This document shows positions 46,882 to 56,318 of a DNA stretch of 64,000 nucleotides, one piece after another. The notes under the pieces were generated by a model that searched no databases, was not told where the DNA came from, and worked only from the letters and a program-made list of their open reading frames with translations. The DNA is taken from the NCBI GenBank assembly GCA_019931185.1, contig JAINDK010000019.1:1-64000 (forward strand), given 5' to 3'. The stretch is from Bryobacter sp. CoA8 C33 (lineage in GTDB: Bacteria > Acidobacteriota > Terriglobia > Bryobacterales > Bryobacteraceae). The translations under genes were made by a program, and so were the position numbers. The first letter of the stretch is position 1; each line of letters opens with the position of its first letter.

Positions 46882-47613
46882 ATGGACGAAAGGCGCGAAG
46901 CAGCACTGCCGACATCCGTCGCTCAACTCGAAGCCCGCATCGGCTACGTGTTCACGGATACTCGGCTTGCTCTTCGCGCCTTGTCGCATAGTAGCCTGAA
47001 CAGCGAAAAGCGTTTCGGCCGGGATGAACTCTCCGAGCACAATGAGCAACTTGAATTTCTTGGTGATGCAGTACTTGGTCTCATCGTCAGCGAATACCTG
47101 TTGCGCAGCTTTCCTGACTTACCAGAAGGCCAGCTCTCCATTCACAAATCCCGGATCGTGTCGGCTGCGCACCTCGTTTCGGTAGCGCAATCGATCGATC
47201 TTGGACGCTGTCTGCAAATCGGAAGAGGCGAAGAACTCTCGGGCGGGCGGCAGAAGCGGGCCCTTCTCGCTGACGCGGTTGAAGCCGTTCTCGCGGCCAT
47301 CTATCTCGATGGCGGATTGGAAGCGGCGCGCCGCTTCGTCGAGGGCATCATACTCACCATACCCACGGCGGCCAACGATTCGACTGAGCTTCGTAACTTC
47401 AAAGCGCTGCTGCAGGAAGTGGCTCAGCGTCGCGGGCTGCCGCAACCGGTCTATCAAACGGTCAAATCAGATGGGCCCGAACATGCGAAGACCTTCACGA
47501 TTGAGGTGCTGGTGGGCATGGAGTACCGCGAGCAGGCCGCCGGCGCCACCAAGAAGGAGGCAGGGCAGTTAGCGGCGCGCCAGCTTTATGAGAGGCTGGT
47601 CGCCGCGGCATGA
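46882..47613 (+). CDS. rnc: Ribonuclease III
   Basis: A 243-residue RNase III with the catalytic domain signature NEQLEFLGDAVLGLIVSEYL, a second catalytic carboxylate region (RALLADAVEAVLAAIYLDGG) and a C-terminal double-stranded-RNA-binding domain (NFKALLQEVAQRRGLPQPVYQ; ATKKEAGQLAARQLYERL). It processes rRNA and other structured RNAs. Its stop overlaps the start of the next gene as ATGA. Confidence 0.96.
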   Translation: MDERREAALPTSVAQLEARIGYVFTDTRLALRALSHSSLNSEKRFGRDELSEHNEQLEFLGDAVLGLIVSEYLLRSFPDLPEGQLSIHKSRIVSAAHLVSVAQSIDLGRCLQIGRGEELSGGRQKRALLADAVEAVLAAIYLDGGLEAARRFVEGIILTIPTAANDSTELRNFKALLQEVAQRRGLPQPVYQTVKSDGPEHAKTFTIEVLVGMEYREQAAGATKKEAGQLAARQLYERLVAAA

Positions 47614-47975
47614 TACTTGCAACCGCCACTCGAGCGCTTCTCGCGGCGTTGTTGGTCGATACATTCCTTCACGCCCCTTTTGATCATTTTCATCCTGGCG
47701 ACCCGGCTCATGATCACGACCACCGCTTCGCCTATCACGAGCACAGCTCTCTTCCCGCCTTTGAGTGCGCCGATCATGACGAGGATGCGCAGTGGTGGAA
47801 TTGGCTTGGCGATGATGCGGGTTTACGAGGGTTCACCGCGATCGTTCTGCGCACAACGACAGCCAGGGTGCTTTTACGCCGGCGAGCAGTGGGCCGCGGG
47901 CTCGTCCGGCCGCGCGCACACGATCCGCCTGTCCGGGGAATCCTTGCTCCCCGAGCCCCACCTGTTTCTTTCTGA
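47610..47975 (+). CDS. Small His/Asp-rich protein of a metal-efflux operon
   Basis: A 121-residue protein starting MILATATRALLAALLVDTFLHA, with a metal-binding-looking stretch (APFDHFHPGDPAHDHDH, then FAYHEH). The C-terminus ends RAHDPPVRGILAPRAPPVSF, a Pro/Arg-rich tail I associate with small proteins in front of RND efflux genes. It overlaps rnc by four bases (ATGA) and is followed by the TolC-type gene. It may capture divalent metal in the periplasm for the pump; this is inferred from composition and context. Confidence 0.65.
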   Translation: MILATATRALLAALLVDTFLHAPFDHFHPGDPAHDHDHRFAYHEHSSLPAFECADHDEDAQWWNWLGDDAGLRGFTAIVLRTTTARVLLRRRAVGRGLVRPRAHDPPVRGILAPRAPPVSF

Positions 47976-48037
47976 GCTCAAGTTAGCCCTCAATTGTGGC
48001 GGGCAGAACACTTTATTGCCTCAGGGAGATAGTTGAC

Positions 48038-49222
48038 ATGCCAATCATTTTGTTGTTTTGCTTCGGCTTCGGCGCTCAAGCGGGCGATTGGACCGAAGAT
48101 TTTCTGCTGCGCCGATTCCAAGACCAGAACCCCATAGAGCTTGAAACGAAAGCACGGATTGCCATTGCTGGAGCCGAAACGCGCGCGCGCACGCTGTGGG
48201 CGAACCCTTCAGTCAATGTCACTAGGGAAGGAGCTGGTCGCACGGAATTCTATCAGGCCGCACAAAGCCTGCCACTTAACGGGAGAATTGGCCTGCTGCG
48301 TCAGGCTGGAATCGAGCAGTCGACCGTGATTGCCGCGGAGGGGAAAGATGTCGTTTGGCGCGCGCGTTGCTCGCTTCGTTCCGCCTTCTACCGCTTGGTT
48401 GCAAGCCAGTTGCGGATGGCCGCCTGGACTGATTCGTTGCATCAAATTGATCAGATCATCGGGGTGTTACAACTCCGCGAGCAGACCGGGGAAGGGTCCC
48501 GCTTCGACCGTCTGCGTGCCGAACGCGAACGAGCCGAATGGGCCGTGCTGTCCGGACAACTCAGTGCCGAGATCGACCTGATCCGCGGAGAGTTGCTGAG
48601 TTTTCTGCCCCTGGGAGAAGAGATTCAAATGACGTCAGGCTCCTTGGCCACCCGACAACCTGGATACAGTATCGCGGAGGCCCGCTCCCGCGCGTTTCGC
48701 AACCGCGCCGACCTCGAAGGGGAAAAACTGCGCCAGGATGTTTTGCGCAGCGAACAACGCGCGGCTGAACGTTTGCGCATCCCCGACCCGGTAGTAAATG
48801 CCGGCTTCAAGAGAGCCGATGCCGGTTTGCCAAGGCTTGAGACCGGCCCGGTTTTCGGCGTATCGCTTTCCCTTCCGCTGTTTAATCAGGGTCAGGCTGA
48901 GGTCTCCCGCTATGCGGCTGAACAGAAACGGAGCCGTGCCCGCCTCGAGCAACTCCAGCGCCGCGCAGCAGCCTTCGTCGATGCGGCATGGCAATCCTTC
49001 CAGCGTCATCGCGGCTTGAGCGATAGCTATTCCACTGCCTCGGTAACGGAACTCATCAGCATCGCGCGGATTGCTTACGCAGAGGGCGAAATCGGAATCC
49101 TTCAGCTGCTCGATGCGTATCGAACCGCTCGTGAATGCCAACTGCGTAAGATCGATCTTGAATCCAACGCCAAACAAGCTCAAATTCTGCTCGAACAGCA
49201 GTTGGGAGAAGAACTGCCGTGA
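48038..49222 (+). CDS. TolC-family outer membrane channel of an RND metal pump
   Basis: A 394-residue outer membrane efflux protein of the CzcC/CusC type. A signal peptide (MPIILLFCFGFGAQA) precedes the paired TolC helices and strands (GPVFGVSLSLPLFNQGQAE is the typical internal strand). GGGAGATAG is upstream of the ATG at 48038; the longer frame from 47996 has no such site. It forms the exit duct of the tripartite pump. The GTG of the next gene overlaps its stop (GTGA). Confidence 0.88.
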   Translation: MPIILLFCFGFGAQAGDWTEDFLLRRFQDQNPIELETKARIAIAGAETRARTLWANPSVNVTREGAGRTEFYQAAQSLPLNGRIGLLRQAGIEQSTVIAAEGKDVVWRARCSLRSAFYRLVASQLRMAAWTDSLHQIDQIIGVLQLREQTGEGSRFDRLRAERERAEWAVLSGQLSAEIDLIRGELLSFLPLGEEIQMTSGSLATRQPGYSIAEARSRAFRNRADLEGEKLRQDVLRSEQRAAERLRIPDPVVNAGFKRADAGLPRLETGPVFGVSLSLPLFNQGQAEVSRYAAEQKRSRARLEQLQRRAAAFVDAAWQSFQRHRGLSDSYSTASVTELISIARIAYAEGEIGILQLLDAYRTARECQLRKIDLESNAKQAQILLEQQLGEELP

Positions 49223-50742
49223 AGCTCATCTTGCTCATCGCAAACCTGCTTTGGATCGCCTCCTGCGGCCGAACTCCTGTTGCGCCGTCCCTTGAAGTTG
49301 GCGGCGGCCCACATCCGGAGGACTTCACGCACTGGAGCGCGCTGACGGAACTCTTTGTCGAGTATCCGCCCCTGGTGGCCGGACGGAGTTCCCGCTTCGC
49401 CATCCATCTCACTCGCCTCGATACCTTCAAACCATTGGCCAGTGGGCGGGCCGAAGTCGTTCTTAGCTATGGCCCAGGCCAGGAATCCGCCTTTGCCGCC
49501 GAGGCACCGTCGCGGCCGGGCATTTTTGGAGTCGATGTCACTCCGCCGCGGACGGGTGAAGCACTTGTGCTCATCCGGTTCCAAGGCGAAGGCTTAACCG
49601 ACTCACATGAAGTTGGCCGAATCGCGATTTCCGCCGCTGCACCCGCGGCACACGAGCAACCGGAGCCCCCACCGAGTGAGGTTTCTTTCTTGAAGGAGCA
49701 ACAGTGGGTTCTCGACTTTGCCACAGCCTTGGCCGAAGAACGCCGCATCGCTGAAAGTCTCCGCGTTCCGGCGGAGGTGGAAGCTCGCGCTGGAGGCTCA
49801 GCTGAAGTAGATTCCCCCTACGCGGGCCGGCTCCGTATCGACCGGTTGCCTGCACTTGGCGCGCCGGTGACTGAGGGCCAAGTTCTGGGTTATGTCGTAT
49901 TGCCGGCGCCTAACCCAGCCGATTTCATTGGTCCAAGACTGGCCAGAGCAGAGGCGGAAACCGTGATCGAGATCGCCACACGCGACTTCGAACGGGCGCG
50001 CCGTCTGGTCGACGGAGGGGCCGCGCCCGCGCGGCGGCTCGAGGAGGCTCAGGCTGCGCTGAGCCTTGCCCGTGCCCGGCACAATGCTGCCAATGAACGC
50101 CTCCGTGAGCTGGAATCCAGCCGGCAGTCCGAGGGGGAGGCCACGGTGCGAAGTTTTGCCATCAAAGCTCCTCTTTCCGGCAGGATCGAGCGCATCCTCT
50201 GCACGCCCGGTACGTCCGTCCAAGCCGGCGATGCTCTTTTTCAAATTGCCGACCTCGACCGGGTTCTTATTGCCGCGATCGTACCCGAATCGGATTACAC
50301 TCGCATGCATCAGCTCAGTGCGGCAGAACTCGAAATCCCCGGCCAAGAGCAGCCTCGTACCCTCTCCCGTCCTCTGCGCATCGGCCGTATCGTCGATTCG
50401 GCAACACGCACGTTTCCAGTCACCTTTGAATATGACAATCGGGACCGAACGGTTGCCATCAATCAGACAGTCCACGTCCGATTGCTACTTGTCGCGGGGC
50501 CGGCCGGTCCCGCTGTGCCGGTAGAGGCCATTGTCGATGACAACGGTAGCCCGGTTCTGTATGTACAAATTGCGGGAGAATCTTTCGAACGCAGACCTGT
50601 CCGCCTGGGGGATCGCAGCTCGGGTTTCGTGCGCGTGATTCGTGGGCTCAAGTCGGGAGAACGCGTCGTAACACGCGGCGCGCACCTGATCCGACTTGCC
50701 GCCCTGTCCGGATCGGCCCCGGCGCATGGCCATGTTCATTAA
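49219..50742 (+). CDS. RND efflux periplasmic adaptor (CzcB/CusB-like lipoprotein)
   Basis: A 507-residue membrane-fusion adaptor. The start carries a lipobox (LLWIASCG), so it is probably lipid-anchored. An N-terminal Ig-like region (~30-145) precedes the hairpin, lipoyl half-motifs (VDSPYAGRLRIDRLPALGAPVTEGQVLG; IKAPLSGRIERILCTPGTSVQAGDALFQIADL) and membrane-proximal barrel. The C-terminus ends APAHGHVH, which could bind metal. It starts at a GTG overlapping the previous stop. It bridges the TolC channel and the inner membrane pump encoded next. Confidence 0.88.
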   Translation: MKLILLIANLLWIASCGRTPVAPSLEVGGGPHPEDFTHWSALTELFVEYPPLVAGRSSRFAIHLTRLDTFKPLASGRAEVVLSYGPGQESAFAAEAPSRPGIFGVDVTPPRTGEALVLIRFQGEGLTDSHEVGRIAISAAAPAAHEQPEPPPSEVSFLKEQQWVLDFATALAEERRIAESLRVPAEVEARAGGSAEVDSPYAGRLRIDRLPALGAPVTEGQVLGYVVLPAPNPADFIGPRLARAEAETVIEIATRDFERARRLVDGGAAPARRLEEAQAALSLARARHNAANERLRELESSRQSEGEATVRSFAIKAPLSGRIERILCTPGTSVQAGDALFQIADLDRVLIAAIVPESDYTRMHQLSAAELEIPGQEQPRTLSRPLRIGRIVDSATRTFPVTFEYDNRDRTVAINQTVHVRLLLVAGPAGPAVPVEAIVDDNGSPVLYVQIAGESFERRPVRLGDRSSGFVRVIRGLKSGERVVTRGAHLIRLAALSGSAPAHGHVH

Positions 50743-50759
50743 AGCAGGACAACGCAGAA

Positions 50760-53700
50760 ATGTTTGATTTCCTTATACGCTGGTCACTGGCCCATCGCAC
50801 CGTCGTTCTGGCTCTGGCACTCGGGGTTCTAGTTTGGGGCGGCTGGACCGCCACACGGGTCCCGCTCGACGTTCTGCCCGACCTTACCGCGCCGACTGTC
50901 ACGATACTTCTCGAAGCTCCCGGAATGGCGCCCGGGGAACTGGAAAGCCTCGTTACGTATCCACTGGAGGCTTCTCTGAACGGCGCGCCCGGCTTGCGTC
51001 GGCTGCGTTCGGCCACGGCAATTGGAGTAAGCGTCATCTGGGCTGAATTCGATTGGGGCCAGGAGATCCACCGCGCCCGCCAGATCGTTGCGGAAAAACT
51101 CGCCGCAGCACAGAGTTCGCTTCCGCCGGGCGTAAAGCCCCCCTATCTTGCTCCGATGTCGTCCATTATGGGCGAGATTCTTTTCATCGCTCTCGAAAGC
51201 GACCGGCACAGCGCCATGGAACTCCGCACAACCGCTGACACGGTTCTGCGGCGCCGATTGCTCGCTGTTCCAGGCGTAGCACAGGTGATCCCCACCGGGG
51301 GTGAGCAGAAACAATACCAAGTGCTTGTTTCGCCGGAGTCGCTCCGCGAATATGCAATCACATTGTTCGACGTTGAAAACGCATTGCGCACGGGCAGCAC
51401 CAATGCATCGGCTGGCTTTCTGGTCGCGAGCGGACAGGAGTATCTGATCCAAGGTATTGGCCGGATGTCGAGTCCCGAGGCAATTGGGGAAATCGTGATC
51501 ACCCAACGGAACGGACGCCCGATCCGAATCCGCGATGTTGCAGCGAGCAAGTTAGGCCCCGCGCTGAAGCGCGCTGAGGGGTCACACAACGGGCGGCCGG
51601 CCGTGATTGTCGGCATCCAGAAACAGCCTGGGGCCAATACTCTTGAGTTGATGCGGCGTCTGGACGCGACGCTGACTGGTATCGAGAGCGGTCTGAGTCC
51701 CGGCATGCGTATTGACCGCCACGTCTTTCGTCAGTCGGACTTCATTGAGCGGGCGCTGTCGAATCTGACCAGAGCGCTTCGGGACGGCGCTTTTCTGGTT
51801 GTCGTAGTCGTCGCCGTCTTCCTGATGAATGCCCGTGCCGCCTGGATTACGCTGCTTGCGATTCCGCTATCGTTGGTAACCGCCGTGATCAGCATGAGTG
51901 CTTTCGGCCTCACCATCAACAGCATGAGCCTGGGCGGTCTTGCGATCGCCATTGGCGAGTTGGTTGATGATGCGATTATCGATGTCGAAAACGTGATGAG
52001 GCGTCTGCGGCAGCACCCGGACCGGCCGCAGCTGAGTGTGATCTACGAAGCGAGCAGGGAAATCCGCGGATCTGTCGTCTTCGCTACCGCCATTGTCATC
52101 CTCGTTTTTCTTCCGTTGTTCGCCCTCTCGAGCGTTGAGGGACGTCTGCTTGCCCCACTTGGCTTTGCCTACATTTCGAGCCTTGGAGCCTCGCTTCTTG
52201 TCGCCCTCACCGTAACGCCCGTGCTGGCCTCGCTCGCCTTCGCCCACAGCACGCCCGGCGCCATCGAACCCTGGCTCAGCCGTCAACTCAAACGGTTCTA
52301 TCAGCCGGTGCTTGATTTTTGCTTGAATCATCCGCGGGTCCTGCTCCTCAGCGCCTTTCTGCTCGTTTCTGGCTCCAGCTATCTACTCTCCCAAATGGGA
52401 CGGTCGTTTCTGCCTGAATTCAACGAAGGCACACTCACCATCAGCGCGGTTACCCTACCTGGGACGAGTCTTAGGGCATCAGACGGTCTTGGGAGAGCCC
52501 TCGAGCGGGTGTTGCTCAGCATTCCGGAGGTCGGCTCGACCGCCCGCCGCACCGGTAGATCTGAATTGGACGAACACGTGCAAGGCGTTGAATCCGCAGA
52601 AATTGATGTCACGCTGAAATCCTCGCAGCGGACCAAGGCCGAGGTCCTTTCTGATATCCGTGAGCGGACCATGCTCATACCCGGAATGAGCATTACGATC
52701 GGCCAGCCGATTTCGCATCGCATCGATCACATGTTGTCCGGGACCCGAGCCAATATCGCCATCAAGATCTTTGGCGATGATCTCGGCCTGCTGCGCCAAC
52801 TCGCCCGGCAAGCGGCAAAGGGGATTGAAGACACGCCAGGCTTGGTCGATCTCAGCGTCGAACAACAGATGGACGTTCCTGCCCTGCGCATTGTCGCTCG
52901 GCCGCAGGACGCAGCGCGCTATGGGCTTCAGCCGGGTCTGGTTAGCTCACAGTTGGAAACCGCTTTTCTTGGCCGCGAAGTCAATCGTGTACTCGAAGGC
53001 CAGCTCAGTTTCCCTCTCGTGCTGCGCTACGATGGCGAGGCCAGTGAGAGTTGGCAGAGGGTGCAGCGCACACTTCTCGATACACCGAGTGGCGTGAAGG
53101 TGCCTGTAGAGGCCGTTGCCAGCCTCCAGCAGGATCTCGGCCCGAATTTCATTTCGCGCGAGAATGTGCAACGTAGAATCGTCGTTCAGGCCAACGCCGC
53201 CGGGCGCGATGTCCGCGGTCTGGTTGGTGAACTCCAGACCCGCCTTGCGCGCGCTCTTGCGCTGCCTCCTGGTTACCGTATCGAGTACGGAGGCCAGTTT
53301 GAAAGCGAGGCCGAATCAACTCGTCGCCTCAGCCTCCTGACCGCCGGCGTCATCATTGGCATCCTGCTGATTCTTGCGACGGCATTTCAATCCTGGCGAG
53401 ATGCGCTGATCATCATGCTGAATCTTCCCTTGGCTCTGGCAGGAGGCGTCGTGGGCGTTGCCGCCAGCGGGGGAATCGTGTCGGTTGCTTCGCTTATTGG
53501 CTTCATTACGCTGTTCGGAATCGCCACGCGAAACGGCATTATGCTCGTTTCCCACATCCACCATCTGCGCCGGCAGGAAGGGGTTGCCGATCTTCGCGAA
53601 GCCGTCCGCCGGGGCGCTACTGAACGCCTTGTCCCCATTCTTATGGCCGCACTCGCCGCGGGCTTGGCGCTTATTCCGATCGCCCTCAGCGGTACGCAGC

Positions 53701-53816
53701 CGGGCAGCGAAATCCAGGCTCCCTTGGCCATGGTGATCCTTTCGGGTCTGCTGACGTCAACGGCTCTCAACATGCTTGTAGTACCGGCCGTCTATCTTTC
53801 CTATGGCCGGCGCTGA
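50760..53816 (+). CDS. Heavy-metal-type RND efflux transporter (CzcA/CusA family)
   Basis: A 1018-residue RND pump with two halves of six membrane segments and two large periplasmic loops. The TM4 signature region reads SLGGLAIAIGELVDDAIIDVENVMRRLRQ, placing it in the heavy-metal (HME) branch rather than the multidrug HAE1 branch. The D-D-A-I-I-D-V-E-N form is neither the classic CzcA nor the classic CusA signature, so its metal (Zn/Co/Cd/Ni or Cu/Ag) cannot be called. Other landmarks are the start MFDFLIRWSLAHRTVVL and the late GFITLFGIATRNGIMLVSH. It completes a rnc-linked set: His-rich protein, TolC channel, adaptor, pump. Confidence 0.93.
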   Translation: MFDFLIRWSLAHRTVVLALALGVLVWGGWTATRVPLDVLPDLTAPTVTILLEAPGMAPGELESLVTYPLEASLNGAPGLRRLRSATAIGVSVIWAEFDWGQEIHRARQIVAEKLAAAQSSLPPGVKPPYLAPMSSIMGEILFIALESDRHSAMELRTTADTVLRRRLLAVPGVAQVIPTGGEQKQYQVLVSPESLREYAITLFDVENALRTGSTNASAGFLVASGQEYLIQGIGRMSSPEAIGEIVITQRNGRPIRIRDVAASKLGPALKRAEGSHNGRPAVIVGIQKQPGANTLELMRRLDATLTGIESGLSPGMRIDRHVFRQSDFIERALSNLTRALRDGAFLVVVVVAVFLMNARAAWITLLAIPLSLVTAVISMSAFGLTINSMSLGGLAIAIGELVDDAIIDVENVMRRLRQHPDRPQLSVIYEASREIRGSVVFATAIVILVFLPLFALSSVEGRLLAPLGFAYISSLGASLLVALTVTPVLASLAFAHSTPGAIEPWLSRQLKRFYQPVLDFCLNHPRVLLLSAFLLVSGSSYLLSQMGRSFLPEFNEGTLTISAVTLPGTSLRASDGLGRALERVLLSIPEVGSTARRTGRSELDEHVQGVESAEIDVTLKSSQRTKAEVLSDIRERTMLIPGMSITIGQPISHRIDHMLSGTRANIAIKIFGDDLGLLRQLARQAAKGIEDTPGLVDLSVEQQMDVPALRIVARPQDAARYGLQPGLVSSQLETAFLGREVNRVLEGQLSFPLVLRYDGEASESWQRVQRTLLDTPSGVKVPVEAVASLQQDLGPNFISRENVQRRIVVQANAAGRDVRGLVGELQTRLARALALPPGYRIEYGGQFESEAESTRRLSLLTAGVIIGILLILATAFQSWRDALIIMLNLPLALAGGVVGVAASGGIVSVASLIGFITLFGIATRNGIMLVSHIHHLRRQEGVADLREAVRRGATERLVPILMAALAAGLALIPIALSGTQPGSEIQAPLAMVILSGLLTSTALNMLVVPAVYLSYGRR

Positions 53817-53821
53817 GAGCC

Positions 53822-54604
53822 TTAGCGCCGGCCCGGCTGCGATTTAGACATCGACTCATTTAGAAACACGACATCGACGCGTCTGTTTTGTTGGCGCCCC
53901 TCAGCTGTCGCGTTGTCGGCCAGCGGTACCGTGTCCGCATAGCCCGCCACCGACAAACGTCCCGCAGGCAATTCAAACCGCCCTGAGAGAAGATTCAACA
54001 TCGCAATTGCCCTTGCCGCCGAAAGGTCCCAGTTGGAACGGAAACGGTCATTGCTGATTGGCATGGCGTCGGTGTGCCCTTCAAGCAAAACCCGGTTCCT
54101 AAGTTTGCCGGCGCTGGCTGCAATTTTACCAATGATCGGATAGGCGCTTGGCTTAATCACGTCTCCTGCTGGTGGGAAAAAAGCAGCCTCTTTGAGGCTT
54201 ACGACCAATCCACGCGGCTCCAGGTTGATCGATACCTTCCCCTGCTTTATTTCTTCTTCGAGTGCGTTGGTCAATGACTTGAGACTCGGCGTCAGTTCAG
54301 TTAGAGCCGCCTTGGCCGAATCGAGCAAGACACCATCCGGAAAGGCGTTCTCTGGCGCCTTCTCCGGATCTTGGGCTTCCGGTGGCCGATTGCGCCCCAT
54401 CATGTTGATGAAGGCTGTTGGCATGTGACCCTGCTCCAAGGCTTGCTTTACCGAAGCTGATACCTTTCCTGCTTTTTTCTTGTCAGCGTGTGAACTGGCG
54501 AACATCACCACGAAAAATGCGAACAACAGCGTGATGAAGTCCGCGTAGCTGATCAGCCAGCGTTCGTGGTTTTCATGTGATGTATGTTTAGCGCGACGGG
54601 ACAT
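53822..54604 (-). CDS. motB: Flagellar motor stator protein MotB
   Basis: A 260-residue MotB with a single N-terminal membrane helix containing the proton-carrying Asp22 (WLISYADFITLLFAFFVVMF), followed by an OmpA-like peptidoglycan-binding domain (LLEGHTDAMPISNDRFRSNWDLSAARA; AGYADTVPLADN). The plug and linker is Pro/Ala-rich. The gene follows motA on the minus strand. I considered TssL, since both carry OmpA-like ends, but the SYADFITLL helix and the MotA neighbour settle it as a stator. Confidence 0.93.
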   Translation of the reverse strand: MSRRAKHTSHENHERWLISYADFITLLFAFFVVMFASSHADKKKAGKVSASVKQALEQGHMPTAFINMMGRNRPPEAQDPEKAPENAFPDGVLLDSAKAALTELTPSLKSLTNALEEEIKQGKVSINLEPRGLVVSLKEAAFFPPAGDVIKPSAYPIIGKIAASAGKLRNRVLLEGHTDAMPISNDRFRSNWDLSAARAIAMLNLLSGRFELPAGRLSVAGYADTVPLADNATAEGRQQNRRVDVVFLNESMSKSQPGRR

Positions 54605-54662
54605 AACGAAGCAGTGTGGATCGGCGTCCTTCTTTTGTCCGTTTTGTTGTTCTAGGACTGGC

Positions 54663-55481
54663 TCATGCAGCTACTGCCCGCGAATTCTGTCTCTTAACTT
54701 CTTTGCCTCTTGGCTGGAAATGATAGGCTTCCAATTTTTGTAATATAAGTTTTGGATTCAAACCCTCCACAATACCGACTACCCCTTCGAGCATCATCTC
54801 CCGCCGCTCGCTTTCTGCTTTAATCTGGGCCTTAATCTTGTTTGCAACGGGGAGTAAGATGACATTGGCAAGGGCCACGCCGTAAACGGTGGCCACAAAT
54901 GCCACTGCAATTCCGTGGCCCACCTGATTGATATCCGCCAGGTTTTTCATCACCTGAATCAAGCCCAGTACGGCGCCAATAATACCGATGGTCGGCGCGT
55001 ATCCTCCCGCCGACTCAAATACGCGGGCTTCGGCCTCGGCCCGGTTTTCATCGATAGAAATGTATAATTCCATGGTGGCCCTTAACTCTGTCAAGTCGCA
55101 GCCGTCCACGGCCAGATTGAGCGCCCGCCGCAAGAAGGGATCCTGTATTTTCTCGATCTCTGTCTCAAGCGATACCAAACCCGTCTTTCGTGCCTTATTC
55201 GCCAGGGAAACGATCTCTTCGACGGTTTGCCCCAACGGAACCTCAGCACTGAAGAATGCACCCTTTAGCCGCTTCAGAGCGCCATTCAAAACCGGTCCAT
55301 GCGTATTCACACAGACAGCTCCCAATGTTCCCCCAACTACAATGATCGCTGCTGTAATCTGAGAGATATCGTGCAGGCTGCCCCCTTCGAGGATCAAACC
55401 ACCGAGGATTCCCGCTGTCGCCGTCAACAGACCGAAAACCGTCATGACGTCAAGACGCGTCCGGCCTGCACCCTCAGCCAT
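54663..55481 (-). CDS. motA: Flagellar motor stator protein MotA
   Basis: A 272-residue MotA. It has four membrane segments; the third and fourth are clear (GGYAPTIGIIGAVLGLIQVMKNL; GIAVAFVATVYGVALANVILLPVANKI). The cytoplasmic loop carries charged residues for contact with the FliG rotor protein. It forms the proton-driven stator with MotB. Its start overlaps the flbD stop by 8 bases. Confidence 0.94.
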   Translation of the reverse strand: MAEGAGRTRLDVMTVFGLLTATAGILGGLILEGGSLHDISQITAAIIVVGGTLGAVCVNTHGPVLNGALKRLKGAFFSAEVPLGQTVEEIVSLANKARKTGLVSLETEIEKIQDPFLRRALNLAVDGCDLTELRATMELYISIDENRAEAEARVFESAGGYAPTIGIIGAVLGLIQVMKNLADINQVGHGIAVAFVATVYGVALANVILLPVANKIKAQIKAESERREMMLEGVVGIVEGLNPKLILQKLEAYHFQPRGKEVKRQNSRAVAA

Positions 55482-55692
55482 CTTGCCGCCCCCCTTCGAC
55501 GACCCACGCCCCGCGCATTACCCGCCGCCTGAACTCAATTACTCGCTCCAAAACTTCCTCGAGGCGTTCTCGCACCCGAAGCCGTTCCCCAGTATTCAAC
55601 GAAATTACGGTGTCCGGGGTTGATTCCACAAAAACAATCAAATCGGAATTCACCAATACTTCGTCGTTGTTCAGACGAGTTAGATGGATCAT
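55474..55692 (-). CDS. flbD: Flagellar protein FlbD/SwrD family
   Basis: A 72-residue FlbD/SwrD-type protein starting MIHLTRLNNDEVLVNSDLI, with the TPDTVISLNTGERLRV segment that defines the family. Relatives raise flagellar torque or are needed for swarming. The frame continues to 55743, but the ATG at 55692 is the family start. It lies between the MerR-type regulator and motA, the standard position beside stator genes. Confidence 0.9.
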   Translation of the reverse strand: MIHLTRLNNDEVLVNSDLIVFVESTPDTVISLNTGERLRVRERLEEVLERVIEFRRRVMRGAWVVEGGRQDG

Positions 55693-55739
55693 AATGACGC
55701 GTTCCTGATGCTTATCGGCGCGCCAAACCCGATTTCGAG

Positions 55740-56225
55740 TCAATCCATCAAGATTTTTAGGATGGCTCGCAACTCCGCCTTGACTTGCTCTATTTCCTGA
55801 CTGTTCCCCACCCTCACCTGCGCCACCGGCGAGCCAAACAAGCTCTCCTGCTTTTTCGGCATAGGCGAGGAGCTCACCACCCCGCCCGATCCCTTCCTTC
55901 CCTTCAAACTACCCCTTGACCTTGATTCCAGATGTTTGCGCGCCCCTTCGATCGTGTAGCGCTTCTCGTAGAGCAAATGCTTGATTTCAAGAATCGACTC
56001 TACATCCTTCCGCCTGTACATCCGATGGTTCGATCCCATCTTCTTCGGGGCCACGGCGGGAAACTCCGTCTCCCAGTAGCGCAATACATGCTGCTTCAGC
56101 CCTGTCAGTCGCGCGACTTCCCCGATGCGAAAATACAGCTTTGCGGGCAACTCATCCACGGTACGAATCCCCGGTTGCAGATCCCCCGGATCAAACTCGA
56201 AACTGTCAGCGCGCGCAAGACTCAA
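55740..56225 (-). CDS. MerR-family transcriptional regulator
   Basis: A 161-residue MerR-type regulator. The winged helix-turn-helix is clear (LYFRIGEVARLTGLKQHVLRYWETEF; GSNHRMYRRKDVESILEIKHLLYEKRYTIEGARKHL). The C-terminal part is short, with no metal-binding Cys pattern, so it is probably not a metal sensor. It is next to flbD on the minus strand and divergent from the tmRNA gene, sharing a ~90-base control region. Its target cannot be told from sequence. Confidence 0.88.
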   Translation of the reverse strand: MSLARADSFEFDPGDLQPGIRTVDELPAKLYFRIGEVARLTGLKQHVLRYWETEFPAVAPKKMGSNHRMYRRKDVESILEIKHLLYEKRYTIEGARKHLESRSRGSLKGRKGSGGVVSSSPMPKKQESLFGSPVAQVRVGNSQEIEQVKAELRAILKILMD

Positions 56226-56291
56226 ATCAAGATGCTAGTTGGCTTTCCTCACCTGAGTCAAGCATTTGCGCGGTCTTTCTTCATCTACTGC

Positions 56292-56297
56292 TATAAT
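56292..56297 (+). promoter_or_regulatory. -10 element of the tmRNA promoter
   Basis: A perfect TATAAT at 56292-56297 lies 27 bases before the mature tmRNA 5' end, leaving a short precursor leader for RNase P. The matching -35 is weak; TTGCGC at 56266-56271 would need a 20-base spacer. Confidence 0.5.
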
Positions 56298-56318
56298 AAA
56301 GAAGTCAACTTGAAAGGA

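Noticed and set aside
53822-54604. MotB-like protein as the missing T6SS TssL
   Set aside because: Its neighbours are motA and flbD and its membrane helix has the stator SYADF motif; it lies 17 kb away from the T6SS cluster.
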